This document shows positions 25,704 to 33,887 of a stretch of 58,494 nt of DNA, piece by piece. Position numbers and translations under genes: made by a program. The notes beneath the pieces are model-generated. The model was not told the DNA's origin. It searched no databases and worked only from the letters and a program-made list of their open reading frames with translations. Location of the stretch: positions 1 to 58,494 of the forward strand of contig RFGU01000146.1 of NCBI GenBank assembly GCA_003696955.1, given 5' to 3'. Each line of letters opens with the position of its first letter. The stretch's first letter is position 1. Source of the DNA: Deltaproteobacteria bacterium (GTDB taxonomy: Bacteria; Myxococcota_A; Polyangia; Nannocystales; Nannocystaceae).

Positions 25704-27065
25704 ATGGACCCCATCGTCGTCGAGTGCCCCAACTGTGGGGCCGCACTTCCGCCGGGCGACCCGAAGACGGGCTACGCCTGTAGCTACTGCGGGACGCAAT
25801 TTCGGCTCCAGGGTGCCCGCTCCGCCAAGACGATGGCGGGCATCGCCCTCACGCCGCAACAACTCGAGCAGATTGCCCATGCCCTCGGTCGCGCCGAGGA
25901 CCCGGCGCGCAACGCTGCGCTTCGGGAGGCTGCCGAACGGCACCAGCGGCGTGCCGTCCGGATTGCGTTGACGACGACGGTGCTCGTCGCCGTCGGAACG
26001 ATGGCGACCGCCTACTTCGTCTCGCAGGTCCAGGTTCCACCGCAACTCGACGCGCTCTCCGGTGTGGCGGATGCCATCCGAAACACCACCGAGAAGGTCG
26101 TCGAGCCGTCCTTCGTATGGGACGATACGACCGGTCCCCCCGAGATCGTTCGCGACGACGACCGCACCCTGGTCGTCGGACGCACCCGTTCGATTCCCGG
26201 CGACGACGAACTCTCCGTCGACGCCTACGACCTCGCCACCGGTCGCCGGGCATACCGGATCGGCGACCTCGGCACCTACTCGAACGCGATGCAATTCGTA
26301 CACTTCGCCGTGGTCGGTCCGGACCTGGTGGTGACCACCCCCGGTGGAACGCTGCGGGTCCACGACGCCCGCGACGGCTCCCTGCGCAGCGAAACGCCCC
26401 TTACCGACCGGGTCAAGGATCTTTGCCGCGACGAAGAGGGCAACCTGTTCGTGGCGCAACTCGACGAGCGGTACTTCGTGAGGCGGCCGGGATCGACGCG
26501 CCTCGAGCCCCTCGAGCGGCCTCCCCGATCCTGCACGTGGTTGCGCGAGAGCGCACGACGGCGCGCGAGGACCGGTAAACTGCTGGGTTCCTTGGGTCCC
26601 CCGCGGCGGTCTTCGAAGAAGGGGCCCGCTATCCCGAAGACGCGCACCTTGGCCCGCTTCGACGCCGGGAAGGACGGAACCGTCGTGATCGGGGTTCGAC
26701 ATCCCGGCACAGCGGTTCCCAAGGCCGCCCGCTTCGAAGGCGACGAGCCGGTGTGGACCGCGGACATCGCCGACGTACCGCTGGCTTCGATACGTGATTC
26801 CGACCTGCTCGCCACGATGCACGACGGCCGACTCTTCGCCGTCTTCGGTGTCGGGACCGACGGCTGGCGGATGACCGCCCTCGACGCAAAGACCGGCGCG
26901 CGCCTTTGGAGCATCGATCTCGAACCCCTCTTCGCGGTCGATTGGATCGACTTTCTGGTGGCCGCCGACGACATGGTGCTCGTGGATCGAGGCTCGGGCC
27001 TCGAGGTCCGGCGCGCCACGGACGGAACGAAGGCCTACGTGCTCGGATCGCTCACCTATGAATGA
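25704..27065 (+). CDS. zinc-ribbon, single-TM, propeller-like protein
   Basis: A 453-residue protein when started at the ATG 25704; a GTG four codons upstream is also possible. The N-terminus has a zinc ribbon (CPNC at 8-11, CSYC at 26-29). After a helical segment comes one TM helix (about 87-107), placing the rest outside the cytoplasm. Residues ~140-453 show repeats of PQQ/WD-like propeller blades (VVVTTPGGTLRVHDARDGSL, LFAVFGVGTDGWRMTALDAKTGARLW). I infer a membrane-anchored sensor or scaffold rather than an enzyme. It ends 16 bp from the convergent LysM gene. Confidence 0.65.
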   Translation: MDPIVVECPNCGAALPPGDPKTGYACSYCGTQFRLQGARSAKTMAGIALTPQQLEQIAHALGRAEDPARNAALREAAERHQRRAVRIALTTTVLVAVGTMATAYFVSQVQVPPQLDALSGVADAIRNTTEKVVEPSFVWDDTTGPPEIVRDDDRTLVVGRTRSIPGDDELSVDAYDLATGRRAYRIGDLGTYSNAMQFVHFAVVGPDLVVTTPGGTLRVHDARDGSLRSETPLTDRVKDLCRDEEGNLFVAQLDERYFVRRPGSTRLEPLERPPRSCTWLRESARRRARTGKLLGSLGPPRRSSKKGPAIPKTRTLARFDAGKDGTVVIGVRHPGTAVPKAARFEGDEPVWTADIADVPLASIRDSDLLATMHDGRLFAVFGVGTDGWRMTALDAKTGARLWSIDLEPLFAVDWIDFLVAADDMVLVDRGSGLEVRRATDGTKAYVLGSLTYE

Positions 27066-27080
27066 ACGCCCCCTGCGCCC

Positions 27081-28199
27081 TCAATAGCTGACACAACTCG
27101 GTGCATCCTCGGCGCACTTGATCCGCACGTGCATGTGGATCGTGTGCCCCTTGCTGTGACGCACGATCCCCTGGGTCGCCTTCGGGCCGCGCGGATACTG
27201 CATGACCTGGCGCAAACGGTCCTCGGAGACGCCGAGCCGACGCGCCGCCCGATACAAGCGACGCTGACGCCGATAGTCCAGGAAGATGTACTCCACTTCG
27301 CCGGTGTCGACGAACGCCGCCACCATGTGCCAGGTCGCCACCCAGTCGATCTCGTCCATGGACGGGTACTTGCCGGCGGGAATCCCCTCGAGCTTCGGCA
27401 GGCGGATGTCGATGTCGCGACCGGTCTGGTGGGACCGGTGGGGCCGGAGCCGACCGCCGCCGCGCTTGCTGATGTCGGCCACGAGTACCGTGCCGCGGTA
27501 GCCGCTGCGCCGCCGGAAGTCGGCCATGGCGCGCCGCAGCACGAGGGCCGCGTGGCTCGTCGCGTAGGCCCGGTCCGGGTTGCGCACCGTGAAGTCGTCG
27601 TTGGAGGTGACCTGCACACCGCCGATGAGCCGACCGCGGTTCGGTTTGCCGTGGGCATAGCTGCCCGCCGGGACCGAAAACTCCGGCAACGGCCCCGCGT
27701 CCGCCGGCGGCTGCGGGGGTTCGGGCTGTACGTACACCCGTAGGGTCTGCCCGACGTAGAGCTTCTTGCCCCGACCCTTGGACCTACGGTTGAGCCGGCG
27801 AAGGGCCTCCTCCCGCATGCCGAACTTGGCCGCGATCTTGGCGTAGGTGTCGCCCTTGCGCACCACGTAGGTGGAAAGCACCGGCGCGGGAGGCACGCGG
27901 CGCGCGTAGATCCGTAGCTTCTTGCCCGCGATGAGCCACTTCTTCGGCCCGAGGCGCTTTGCGTTCCAACGCAGGATCTCCTTCTTGGAGACCCCGTACC
28001 GGGCACCGATGTCCTCGTAGGTCTCACCGGGCAGGATCTCGTGGGTGACCCAGGTCCGCTCGGACGTTCCGGCCGTCGCCTCCCCGACCGCCGCCGCCCG
28101 CGCAGGCCGAACGGGGACGAAGGACGAAAGCACCAGGCCGAGCACCCAAGGGACCCCCACCGAGAACGGACGGGACGGCGGTCGGAGCTGGCCGGGCAC
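27081..28199 (-). CDS. LysM-containing MepA-type murein endopeptidase
   Basis: A 372-residue exported peptidoglycan hydrolase. After a signal peptide (to about 37, ARAAA) come two LysM domains (about 52-98 and 110-157) that bind glycan. The catalytic M74 domain follows: LRPHRSHQTGRDIDIRLP, with zinc ligands His257 and Asp264 (HxxxxxxD), and HTIHMHVRI with His355/His357. MepA-family enzymes cut D-alanyl-meso-diaminopimelate cross-links and resist penicillin. The GTG at 28199 is the only start that gives a proper signal peptide. The SGNH hydrolase gene lies 95 bp upstream in the same direction. Confidence 0.9.
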   Translation of the reverse strand: MPGQLRPPSRPFSVGVPWVLGLVLSSFVPVRPARAAAVGEATAGTSERTWVTHEILPGETYEDIGARYGVSKKEILRWNAKRLGPKKWLIAGKKLRIYARRVPPAPVLSTYVVRKGDTYAKIAAKFGMREEALRRLNRRSKGRGKKLYVGQTLRVYVQPEPPQPPADAGPLPEFSVPAGSYAHGKPNRGRLIGGVQVTSNDDFTVRNPDRAYATSHAALVLRRAMADFRRRSGYRGTVLVADISKRGGGRLRPHRSHQTGRDIDIRLPKLEGIPAGKYPSMDEIDWVATWHMVAAFVDTGEVEYIFLDYRRQRRLYRAARRLGVSEDRLRQVMQYPRGPKATQGIVRHSKGHTIHMHVRIKCAEDAPSCVSY

Positions 28200-28294
28200 G
28201 CACCCTCGAGGGTAGCAAGCGCGCCTGCGCAGGACCGAGGAACGGATGCCCACGGCGTCTAGGACGCCGATCCGGGGACGAAGCTTCGCCCGCC

Positions 28295-29353
28295 TCAATC
28301 GGCCGACGCCTCCTCGGGGGATCGGGGCGGAAGTCCGAGGGCACGAACGACCTCGGGCGCGACGCGCTCGGCGAGGTAGCGGCTGCCCTCCATGGTGAAG
28401 TGGATCCCGTCCTCGGCCCGCACGGCCCGCCGCTTGCCCCCCCGCTCGACGGTGCGTGTCAGGGACCCGTCCGGGTTCTGCAGCAGCGGCGACAGATCGA
28501 GGTAGACCGCCGCAGGCGCGCGCGCCTCCACGGCCTCGCGTTGGATCCTCCGAATCGTCTCGAGCTTCTTCTCGAACTTGACCGTCTGGGTGCGCGGAAG
28601 GCCCAGCCACAGCACGCGCCGCGACGGCCCCACGAGGACGTCGAGCAGCGCATCGACCCGCGCGCGGTAGCCGGCTTCCCAAGCGGGGGTCTGCCACCTT
28701 ACGCGCTTGGGATGCCACGGGGCCGGAGCGAGGTCCTGCCCGTCGTTGCCCCCCAAGATGACCACCACGAGTTCCGGATCGCGGAACTCGATCTGTCGCT
28801 TGGCCGCATCGACCCAGTCGAAGAAGTCCGGGCGGGAAAGCCCCGACGAGCTCTTGCCCTTGCGATAGGCGACGATCCGCGGGTCGTCGTCGAGGGCCTT
28901 TTCGAGGAGGGCGCCGAATCCCGTCGCGGCGAGACTGTCCCCGAGGATCAGCACGCGGCGGGGCCGCGCACGGTCGCCCTGCGGCTCCTCGCCCGCCTCC
29001 CCGGAGGCGGCCCCGACGGTCCCGGCGTTCTCCGCGGCGGCCGACGTGGATCCGCCCGAGGTGACGGCGCGGGCGGCACCCGACGATGCGGCCTGCGCGG
29101 GATCCGCCTCGGCATCCCCCGCCTCGGCCGGCGCTCGCGCCGCAGGCTTCGGCGCTTCGGCCCGGTCGGCCCCATTCCCCGTTCCGGCCGCGGCGGCATT
29201 CCCCTTCGGCGGCACCACCGCTACCGCCTCGACGCCGGTCGCCTCGGTGCGGCATGCGCCCGCCCCAGCGATCCAACCGACCACCGCCACGATCCACGCG
29301 GCGCGCGTTCGGGTCGGCCACCGTGGTTTCCGGCGCGGTCGAGGAGTATGCAT
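28295..29353 (-). CDS. DUF459-like SGNH hydrolase lipoprotein
   Basis: A 352-residue lipoprotein with lipobox GAGAC (Cys34) and an Ala/Gly linker to about 130. The SGNH hydrolase starts VLILGDSLAATG (Ser140), then GLSRPDFFDW, ILGGNDGQD, and the late DGIHFTMEGSRYLAE with the catalytic Asp/His. The GLSRPDFFDW segment is typical of DUF459 proteins, which are often near envelope-glycan genes. A role in removing acetyl or other acyl groups from a cell-wall glycan is inferred from the family and the MepA-type neighbour. ATG at 29353 fits the signal peptide. Confidence 0.85.
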   Translation of the reverse strand: MHTPRPRRKPRWPTRTRAAWIVAVVGWIAGAGACRTEATGVEAVAVVPPKGNAAAAGTGNGADRAEAPKPAARAPAEAGDAEADPAQAASSGAARAVTSGGSTSAAAENAGTVGAASGEAGEEPQGDRARPRRVLILGDSLAATGFGALLEKALDDDPRIVAYRKGKSSSGLSRPDFFDWVDAAKRQIEFRDPELVVVILGGNDGQDLAPAPWHPKRVRWQTPAWEAGYRARVDALLDVLVGPSRRVLWLGLPRTQTVKFEKKLETIRRIQREAVEARAPAAVYLDLSPLLQNPDGSLTRTVERGGKRRAVRAEDGIHFTMEGSRYLAERVAPEVVRALGLPPRSPEEASAD

Positions 29354-29547
29354 GGCCGGGGTTCTAACCGATACGCCGCGGCGTTGGGAGTGGCATCGAC
29401 GTGCTCCTTCGTTTCGCACCTCCGAGGTCGACCGCGACCAGCGCGTCGCGCACCTACATCTCCCCACCGCACCTCCCCCATCCACGGCTGGCACCGGCCG
29501 CGATTGTGTGGGAAACTCGAACGCACACCACGGTCAGGAGCCACGTG

Positions 29548-30009
29548 ATGCAGCACCTTCGTCGATCCATCTCCCAGTGGCGCACCGCGCGGAGCGTCGT
29601 GCTGGCCTCCATCGTGCTCGCCGGAGCCCTTGCCACGTCCGTCTGGACGATGGGGTATCCGCCCCATCCCACCCGCCACGCCGTCGTGGTGGACGTCGAT
29701 GGATCCCTGGCGTCGCTCCGCTCGGACCGAACGGTCACCTACAGCGGGATCGGTGTCGCCATTCGCCAGAGCGAGCATGGCTCCATCTACATCGAGCGCG
29801 TGTTCCCGAACACCCCTGCCGACGGCCTACTCATGCCCGGCATGCGCATCGTCGCCGTGGACGGCCGGACCATCGACGGCGACATCCGGGACTGGACGGC
29901 CGCCGTCCGCGGCGCTCCGGGCACCGACGTGGAGTTGACCGTGGCCTACCACTGCGGCGGTCGTCAGACGGTCCGCCTGACCCGCCAGGTGATCCGCGTC
30001 TCCCTCTGA
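29548..30009 (+). CDS. PDZ-domain membrane-anchored protein
   Basis: A 153-residue protein. A basic N-terminus leads to one TM or signal helix (about 16-34, ARSVVLASIVLAGALATSVW). The rest is essentially one PDZ domain: GIGVAIRQSEHGSIYIERVFP, NTPADGLLMPGMRIVAVDGR, VRGAPGTDVELTV. There is no protease part, so it may be an adaptor for an envelope protease. Start ATG at 29548 has AGGAG at 29536-29540. It is divergent from the SGNH gene by 194 bp. Confidence 0.8.
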   Translation: MQHLRRSISQWRTARSVVLASIVLAGALATSVWTMGYPPHPTRHAVVVDVDGSLASLRSDRTVTYSGIGVAIRQSEHGSIYIERVFPNTPADGLLMPGMRIVAVDGRTIDGDIRDWTAAVRGAPGTDVELTVAYHCGGRQTVRLTRQVIRVSL

Positions 30010-30036
30010 CCGGCGCGCTCCCCTGCACGCGCCCTT

Positions 30037-30078
30037 CGACACCGGCCTTGCGCCTTCCCATGCGCAGCGCCGGTGTCG
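30037..30078. terminator. bidirectional hairpin terminator
   Basis: A perfect 10-bp outer stem (CGACACCGGC at 30037-30046, GCCGGTGTCG at 30069-30078) with an inner TGCGC/GCGCA pair. It lies between the convergent PDZ and DUF3604 genes and is followed by TCGTTT on the plus strand. It probably ends transcription from both sides. Confidence 0.65.
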
Positions 30079-30096
30079 TCGTTTCCGCCCCGACGG

Positions 30097-32004
30097 TCAC
30101 GGCGCCGCGGCGTGGGTCCAGATCGGACTGGTGACTGCCCGTTCCTGGATCCACCACGCCACGTCCGGGTCGTCGCATGCAGCGGGCCGATCCTCCGGGG
30201 GCAACGAAAGGCACGTGTATCGACTCCACCGGCAGGTGGGTACCTCGAGTACGCGGACGTACCAGAAGGCCGTGTGTCCTGCGTCCACTTCGGGGTCGAC
30301 CCACACCGTGCACAAGGAGCGATCGCCTACGGCAGCGACGGTGCAGGTGTCGGGATCGGGCGGCGTGTGATCCGCCTGACCGGCCACGTCGAAGACGTCG
30401 ATCCTGGGTGTGCCGTCTTCGTCGATCCAACCTCTCACCACCTGCACCTGCGCGAGCGAAGCGCCGGGGGCCTCGTTCGTGCCGGGGTCGGCCGTCGCCT
30501 GCACGAAGATCTGCACGGGCCCGGCGCCGTCGGGCAGGACACCCCCCATGGGCACGCCGGCCGCGTCGAGACGCGCCACCGCATCCGGCAGATCGCAGGC
30601 GTCGGCGGGCAGGTCGGTGCCCGCGAACATCCGGACGGCGATCCTCGGGCCGCTCGTCGCGTAGACCTCGCGCCGCCGCAATGCATCGAAGAGGTGCTCG
30701 CGGTCGTTGGCCTCGGCCCAGACCGCTACGAGGCCGCCCGGGTTGTTCTTGATCCCCTCGGGGCGTGCGGTGAACGCCAGGCGATCCTCGGGGGTGTCCT
30801 CGAGGGTGCCGAAGTGCCCGACGTAGCCTCGTTCGGACACGGCCCCCGGCGTGCCGTTATGGCTGTCGGTACTGCCGATGGCCCCGACGGCGAAGGGATT
30901 GCGGCCGAGGGTTCGTGCCTGCTCGAGCCCCTCCATGAGGATCCCGCGATAGAAGTCGCGCCGCGACACGCAGCCGAGCCCGATCATGCCGCGGTCCCCG
31001 GTGCCGTCGCCGCAGTCCTCCACGGGGTCGGGCCGCAGCTTCTCGAAGGTGCACGCCTCGTCCGGGGCCGTGACCGCCCCCGAAAGGCCGTTGCGACACT
31101 CGGAGTCGCCCTTGTGTTGCACGATCTCCACCAGGGGCTCGAGCCGTGCCCGCAGGGCCGCAAGCTCGGCGTCGGCGGTCGGGTCCCCCGTCGCCACCGG
31201 GGCGAAGAGGTTTCCGTTGCTCCAGTTGGGGTTGTGGGGGATCGCGAGGACGTCGCATCCATCGAGGCTGCCGCAATCGGCATCGAGGGCACGCCACAGG
31301 TCCTCCGCGCTCGTCGCCTCGAAGTAGCTCGTCGGAAGATTGGGCACGGTGGCCGACCGAAACAGCACGTTTCGGTGCAGATTGGACAGGTTCGGCGACG
31401 CCGACCACTCGTAGCCCACGAAGGTGGTGAAGCTGCACGCGGCAGTCCGATCGTAGAAGCGCTCCGCCGCCTCCTGCACCCGTCGCCACGCTCCCTTCGC
31501 CGCGTCCGGGCACGCCTTGCCGTCGGCGCCGCAAATCTCGGGAAAGCGTTCTGGCGGCGTCTTGGTCAGGGCGTTGCCGAAGCGAACGAAGGTATCGGGA
31601 TCGGACGCTCGGACGAGGGCGCACGTCTCGCTGTCGTAGCCGGACGCATCCGGGTCGAAGCAGATGTCGATCTCCCCGAGGAACTCGGCGTGGTCGGTCA
31701 CAGCCGCGAAGTCGAGGGGGCGGTCGATCCGAAGCTCGACCGTGCCCTTGCCGTCGGGCCCTTGCGGGGGCAGGTACACGGGTTCGCCGAGGGCGAAGGC
31801 GTAGGCGTCCTCCGGCGTGACGCGCACGCCCGCGAGGTTGGCGTCGGCCGAATAGGAGGTGTGGACGTGGAGATCGCCGAAGTAGAGGTTACGCAGGGGA
31901 TTTTGCTCGGCACATGGCTCCCGCTCGTCGACGAAGGGGGGCGGTTCGTGCTTGCACGCGGAGACGAGATGCAGGAGGACGAGGCAGGATGCGAACCTTC
32001 TCAT
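30097..32004 (-). CDS. DUF3604 lipoprotein, PHP-like metal-dependent enzyme
   Basis: A 635-residue lipoprotein (lipobox LVSAC, Cys17). Near the N-terminus is LYFGDLHVHTSYSADA, with His46 and His48, the metal-binding start of PHP-like phosphoesterases and of DUF3604. Further family segments are DFAAVTDHAEFLG, TTFVGYEWSA, LAIPHNPNWSNG and GAIGSTDSHNG. A metal-dependent hydrolase is inferred; no substrate is known to me. A C-terminal beta region (VQIFVQATADPGT onward) carries extra cysteines. Its ATG overlaps the HupE/UreJ stop (32001-32004), making it the last gene of a three-gene coupled operon. Confidence 0.85.
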   Translation of the reverse strand: MRRFASCLVLLHLVSACKHEPPPFVDEREPCAEQNPLRNLYFGDLHVHTSYSADANLAGVRVTPEDAYAFALGEPVYLPPQGPDGKGTVELRIDRPLDFAAVTDHAEFLGEIDICFDPDASGYDSETCALVRASDPDTFVRFGNALTKTPPERFPEICGADGKACPDAAKGAWRRVQEAAERFYDRTAACSFTTFVGYEWSASPNLSNLHRNVLFRSATVPNLPTSYFEATSAEDLWRALDADCGSLDGCDVLAIPHNPNWSNGNLFAPVATGDPTADAELAALRARLEPLVEIVQHKGDSECRNGLSGAVTAPDEACTFEKLRPDPVEDCGDGTGDRGMIGLGCVSRRDFYRGILMEGLEQARTLGRNPFAVGAIGSTDSHNGTPGAVSERGYVGHFGTLEDTPEDRLAFTARPEGIKNNPGGLVAVWAEANDREHLFDALRRREVYATSGPRIAVRMFAGTDLPADACDLPDAVARLDAAGVPMGGVLPDGAGPVQIFVQATADPGTNEAPGASLAQVQVVRGWIDEDGTPRIDVFDVAGQADHTPPDPDTCTVAAVGDRSLCTVWVDPEVDAGHTAFWYVRVLEVPTCRWSRYTCLSLPPEDRPAACDDPDVAWWIQERAVTSPIWTHAAAP

Positions 32005-32957
32005 TGGACGATTCCCTCGAGTCGCGATATGGCTGCGGCGAACCCGGCCGTGCCGGCCGCGTAGGCCAGGAGGCGACGCACCGAAGCGTCGTGTCGGTGG
32101 CGCCGCAAGAGGGCGAACGCGACGAAGATCGGCACCACGACGACGATCTGTCCGGCCTCGATGCCCAGGTTGAAGGCCACGAGGGGCAACCATCCGCCCT
32201 GCGCAAGGCCCGAGGTGGCCGAAGCAAGCCCGCCGGCGAATCCGAGTCCGTGGACCAATCCGAAGCCGGTGACGACGCTGGCGCCGCCACCGGCGTGCCC
32301 CCGTCCCAACGCGAGGTCGCGGGCGAGTACGACGATGGAGGCGGCGATGGCCACCTCCACGAGGGCCGACGGTTCCACCCGCACGAGCGCGGCCGCGACG
32401 AGACTGGCCGCGTGCCCGACCGTGAAGCCGGTCACGAGGTGCAATAGGCGCGCCACGGACGTGGCCACCGCGGCGAGCAGCGCGACGAAGGCCACGTGAT
32501 CCCATCCGCCGAGGACGTGGACGATCCCCGCGACGAAGAACCCGCGCTCGGCGGCCGGCGCTGCTTTGCCCCGCAGGACGGCCACGGGTGCCTGGGGCGA
32601 GACCACCGCCACGTGGGAGGCCACGCCGTCGCGTGCGACCACGACGAGGATCTCCCGGTTCGTCGGCGCCTTCGATCCGTCGATGGCACGCCCCTCGAGG
32701 GGCGCATCGCAGGAGAGGAACCGACGTGCGGGGTCGTAGGCACAGTCCTCCGGCCAGACGAGCCACGAAGGGTCGGCCGTCTCGCCCGCCTCGTCGGCCG
32801 ATGCGACCACGGCGTAGCTGGACGCGGAGACCGCGTGGAGCGCAAGGCGCAGGGGCGGGCCGCCGTGGGCGAGCGCGGCACCGGCCGCCCCGACGAAGAT
32901 GCAGGCGCACGCGATCAGGGCGAGCCCGATGCCCCGCCATCTTCGCCGATTGCTCAC
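32001..32957 (-). CDS. HupE/UreJ-family membrane protein (probable metal permease)
   Basis: A 318-residue membrane protein with about six or seven TM helices after an exported ~110-residue N-terminal domain (signal segment LALIACACIFVGAAGAALA). The motif HVLGGWDHVAFVALLA and later VTGFGLVHGLGFAGGL and FNLGIEAGQ are those of HupE/UreJ proteins, which in other bacteria are linked to nickel or cobalt uptake. Metal import for the coupled DUF3604 enzyme is inference. GTG start at 32957 overlaps the isomerase stop; its own stop overlaps the DUF3604 ATG. Confidence 0.85.
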   Translation of the reverse strand: MSNRRRWRGIGLALIACACIFVGAAGAALAHGGPPLRLALHAVSASSYAVVASADEAGETADPSWLVWPEDCAYDPARRFLSCDAPLEGRAIDGSKAPTNREILVVVARDGVASHVAVVSPQAPVAVLRGKAAPAAERGFFVAGIVHVLGGWDHVAFVALLAAVATSVARLLHLVTGFTVGHAASLVAAALVRVEPSALVEVAIAASIVVLARDLALGRGHAGGGASVVTGFGLVHGLGFAGGLASATSGLAQGGWLPLVAFNLGIEAGQIVVVVPIFVAFALLRRHRHDASVRRLLAYAAGTAGFAAAISRLEGIVQ

Positions 32958-33733
32958 TCGGGCACCCCCCGCACCTCGTAACGCTCGACGATGCGCTCCA
33001 AGGCGGCTGCGCGAGCCGCTGCACGCCGGGCGGCGCGGTCCTTGTGGGCCGTTCGCAGATCGGGTGCCGCCTGCGGCCGCCGCTCGAAGGACTCGAGGCG
33101 CACGGCCATGGGCTCCCCGGGCACCCGACGCCAGGTGCCGAAGGACTCCGCCGCGGCGGCCGCCCGAACCGCTTGCGCCGCACCAGCCCCGAAGGCCGCC
33201 TCGAACCGCGAAAGGGGCACCGCCTGCGCCGGCCACGGCCGCGGATCGGCGACGCACGACGGCGCGGCTCCGACCGCATCGGCCGCCTCGCCGCCGCGCG
33301 CCGTCTCGTCCGCGAGGCGACAGACCTCCACCTTCACCCAGGGAACCTCCGCGGCCGATGCGGACGGCGCTCCCACCGGGGCCGCGTCGTCCCAGCCTTC
33401 CGCCACCAGGATCGCCTCCATCTTCTCGAGCAGGCGGCGGCGGATCACGGGATCTCGGAGGTGCAGTCCCCGACGGATCGCCTCGCGGACCAGGATCTCA
33501 CGCTCGATGGCGAGGCGGCGCCGGGCCGTACGCTCGGCCGCCGTCGGAGGGCGGCCCAGCTCGGCCTCGAGGCTGCGGGACACGACGGCCTCGCTCTCCT
33601 CGTCCCACACGACCACGTCGCGGCCGGGTTTCATCGTGGCGACCACGGCAGCCAGCAGGGTTCCGAGCATGGCGAAGTGGGCGATCGGTTCCCGGAGGAT
33701 GCGGGCGAGCCTCGAAGGCGGCACGCGGCCCAT
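32954..33733 (-). CDS. PpiC/SurA-type peptidyl-prolyl isomerase, membrane-anchored
   Basis: A 259-residue protein whose start, LARILREPIAHFAMLGTLLAAVV, with a TM at about 16-33, is typical of membrane-anchored parvulin-type isomerases. A helical chaperone segment follows (ERTARRRLAIEREILVREAIRRG). The parvulin domain should lie between ~130 and 230 but looks shortened or diverged, so isomerase activity is uncertain while a chaperone role remains likely. It is the first gene of the operon with HupE/UreJ and DUF3604, and could help fold the DUF3604 lipoprotein. The ATG at 33733 gives the expected N-terminus. Confidence 0.7.
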   Translation of the reverse strand: MGRVPPSRLARILREPIAHFAMLGTLLAAVVATMKPGRDVVVWDEESEAVVSRSLEAELGRPPTAAERTARRRLAIEREILVREAIRRGLHLRDPVIRRRLLEKMEAILVAEGWDDAAPVGAPSASAAEVPWVKVEVCRLADETARGGEAADAVGAAPSCVADPRPWPAQAVPLSRFEAAFGAGAAQAVRAAAAAESFGTWRRVPGEPMAVRLESFERRPQAAPDLRTAHKDRAARRAAARAAALERIVERYEVRGVPE

Positions 33734-33887
33734 CCTACCCGACGCGCCCGTGACCGGTGGGCGTCCGTGCGCCCGCGACCGTCCGACGGTCGTCGGACCT
33801 CGAGGGGCTGGCGCCCCCACGACGTGCCCCTCCATCGCGGCCGCGCCCACGGATCTCGCGCTGCCCGACGGGCGCCCTTGGGAGGGC

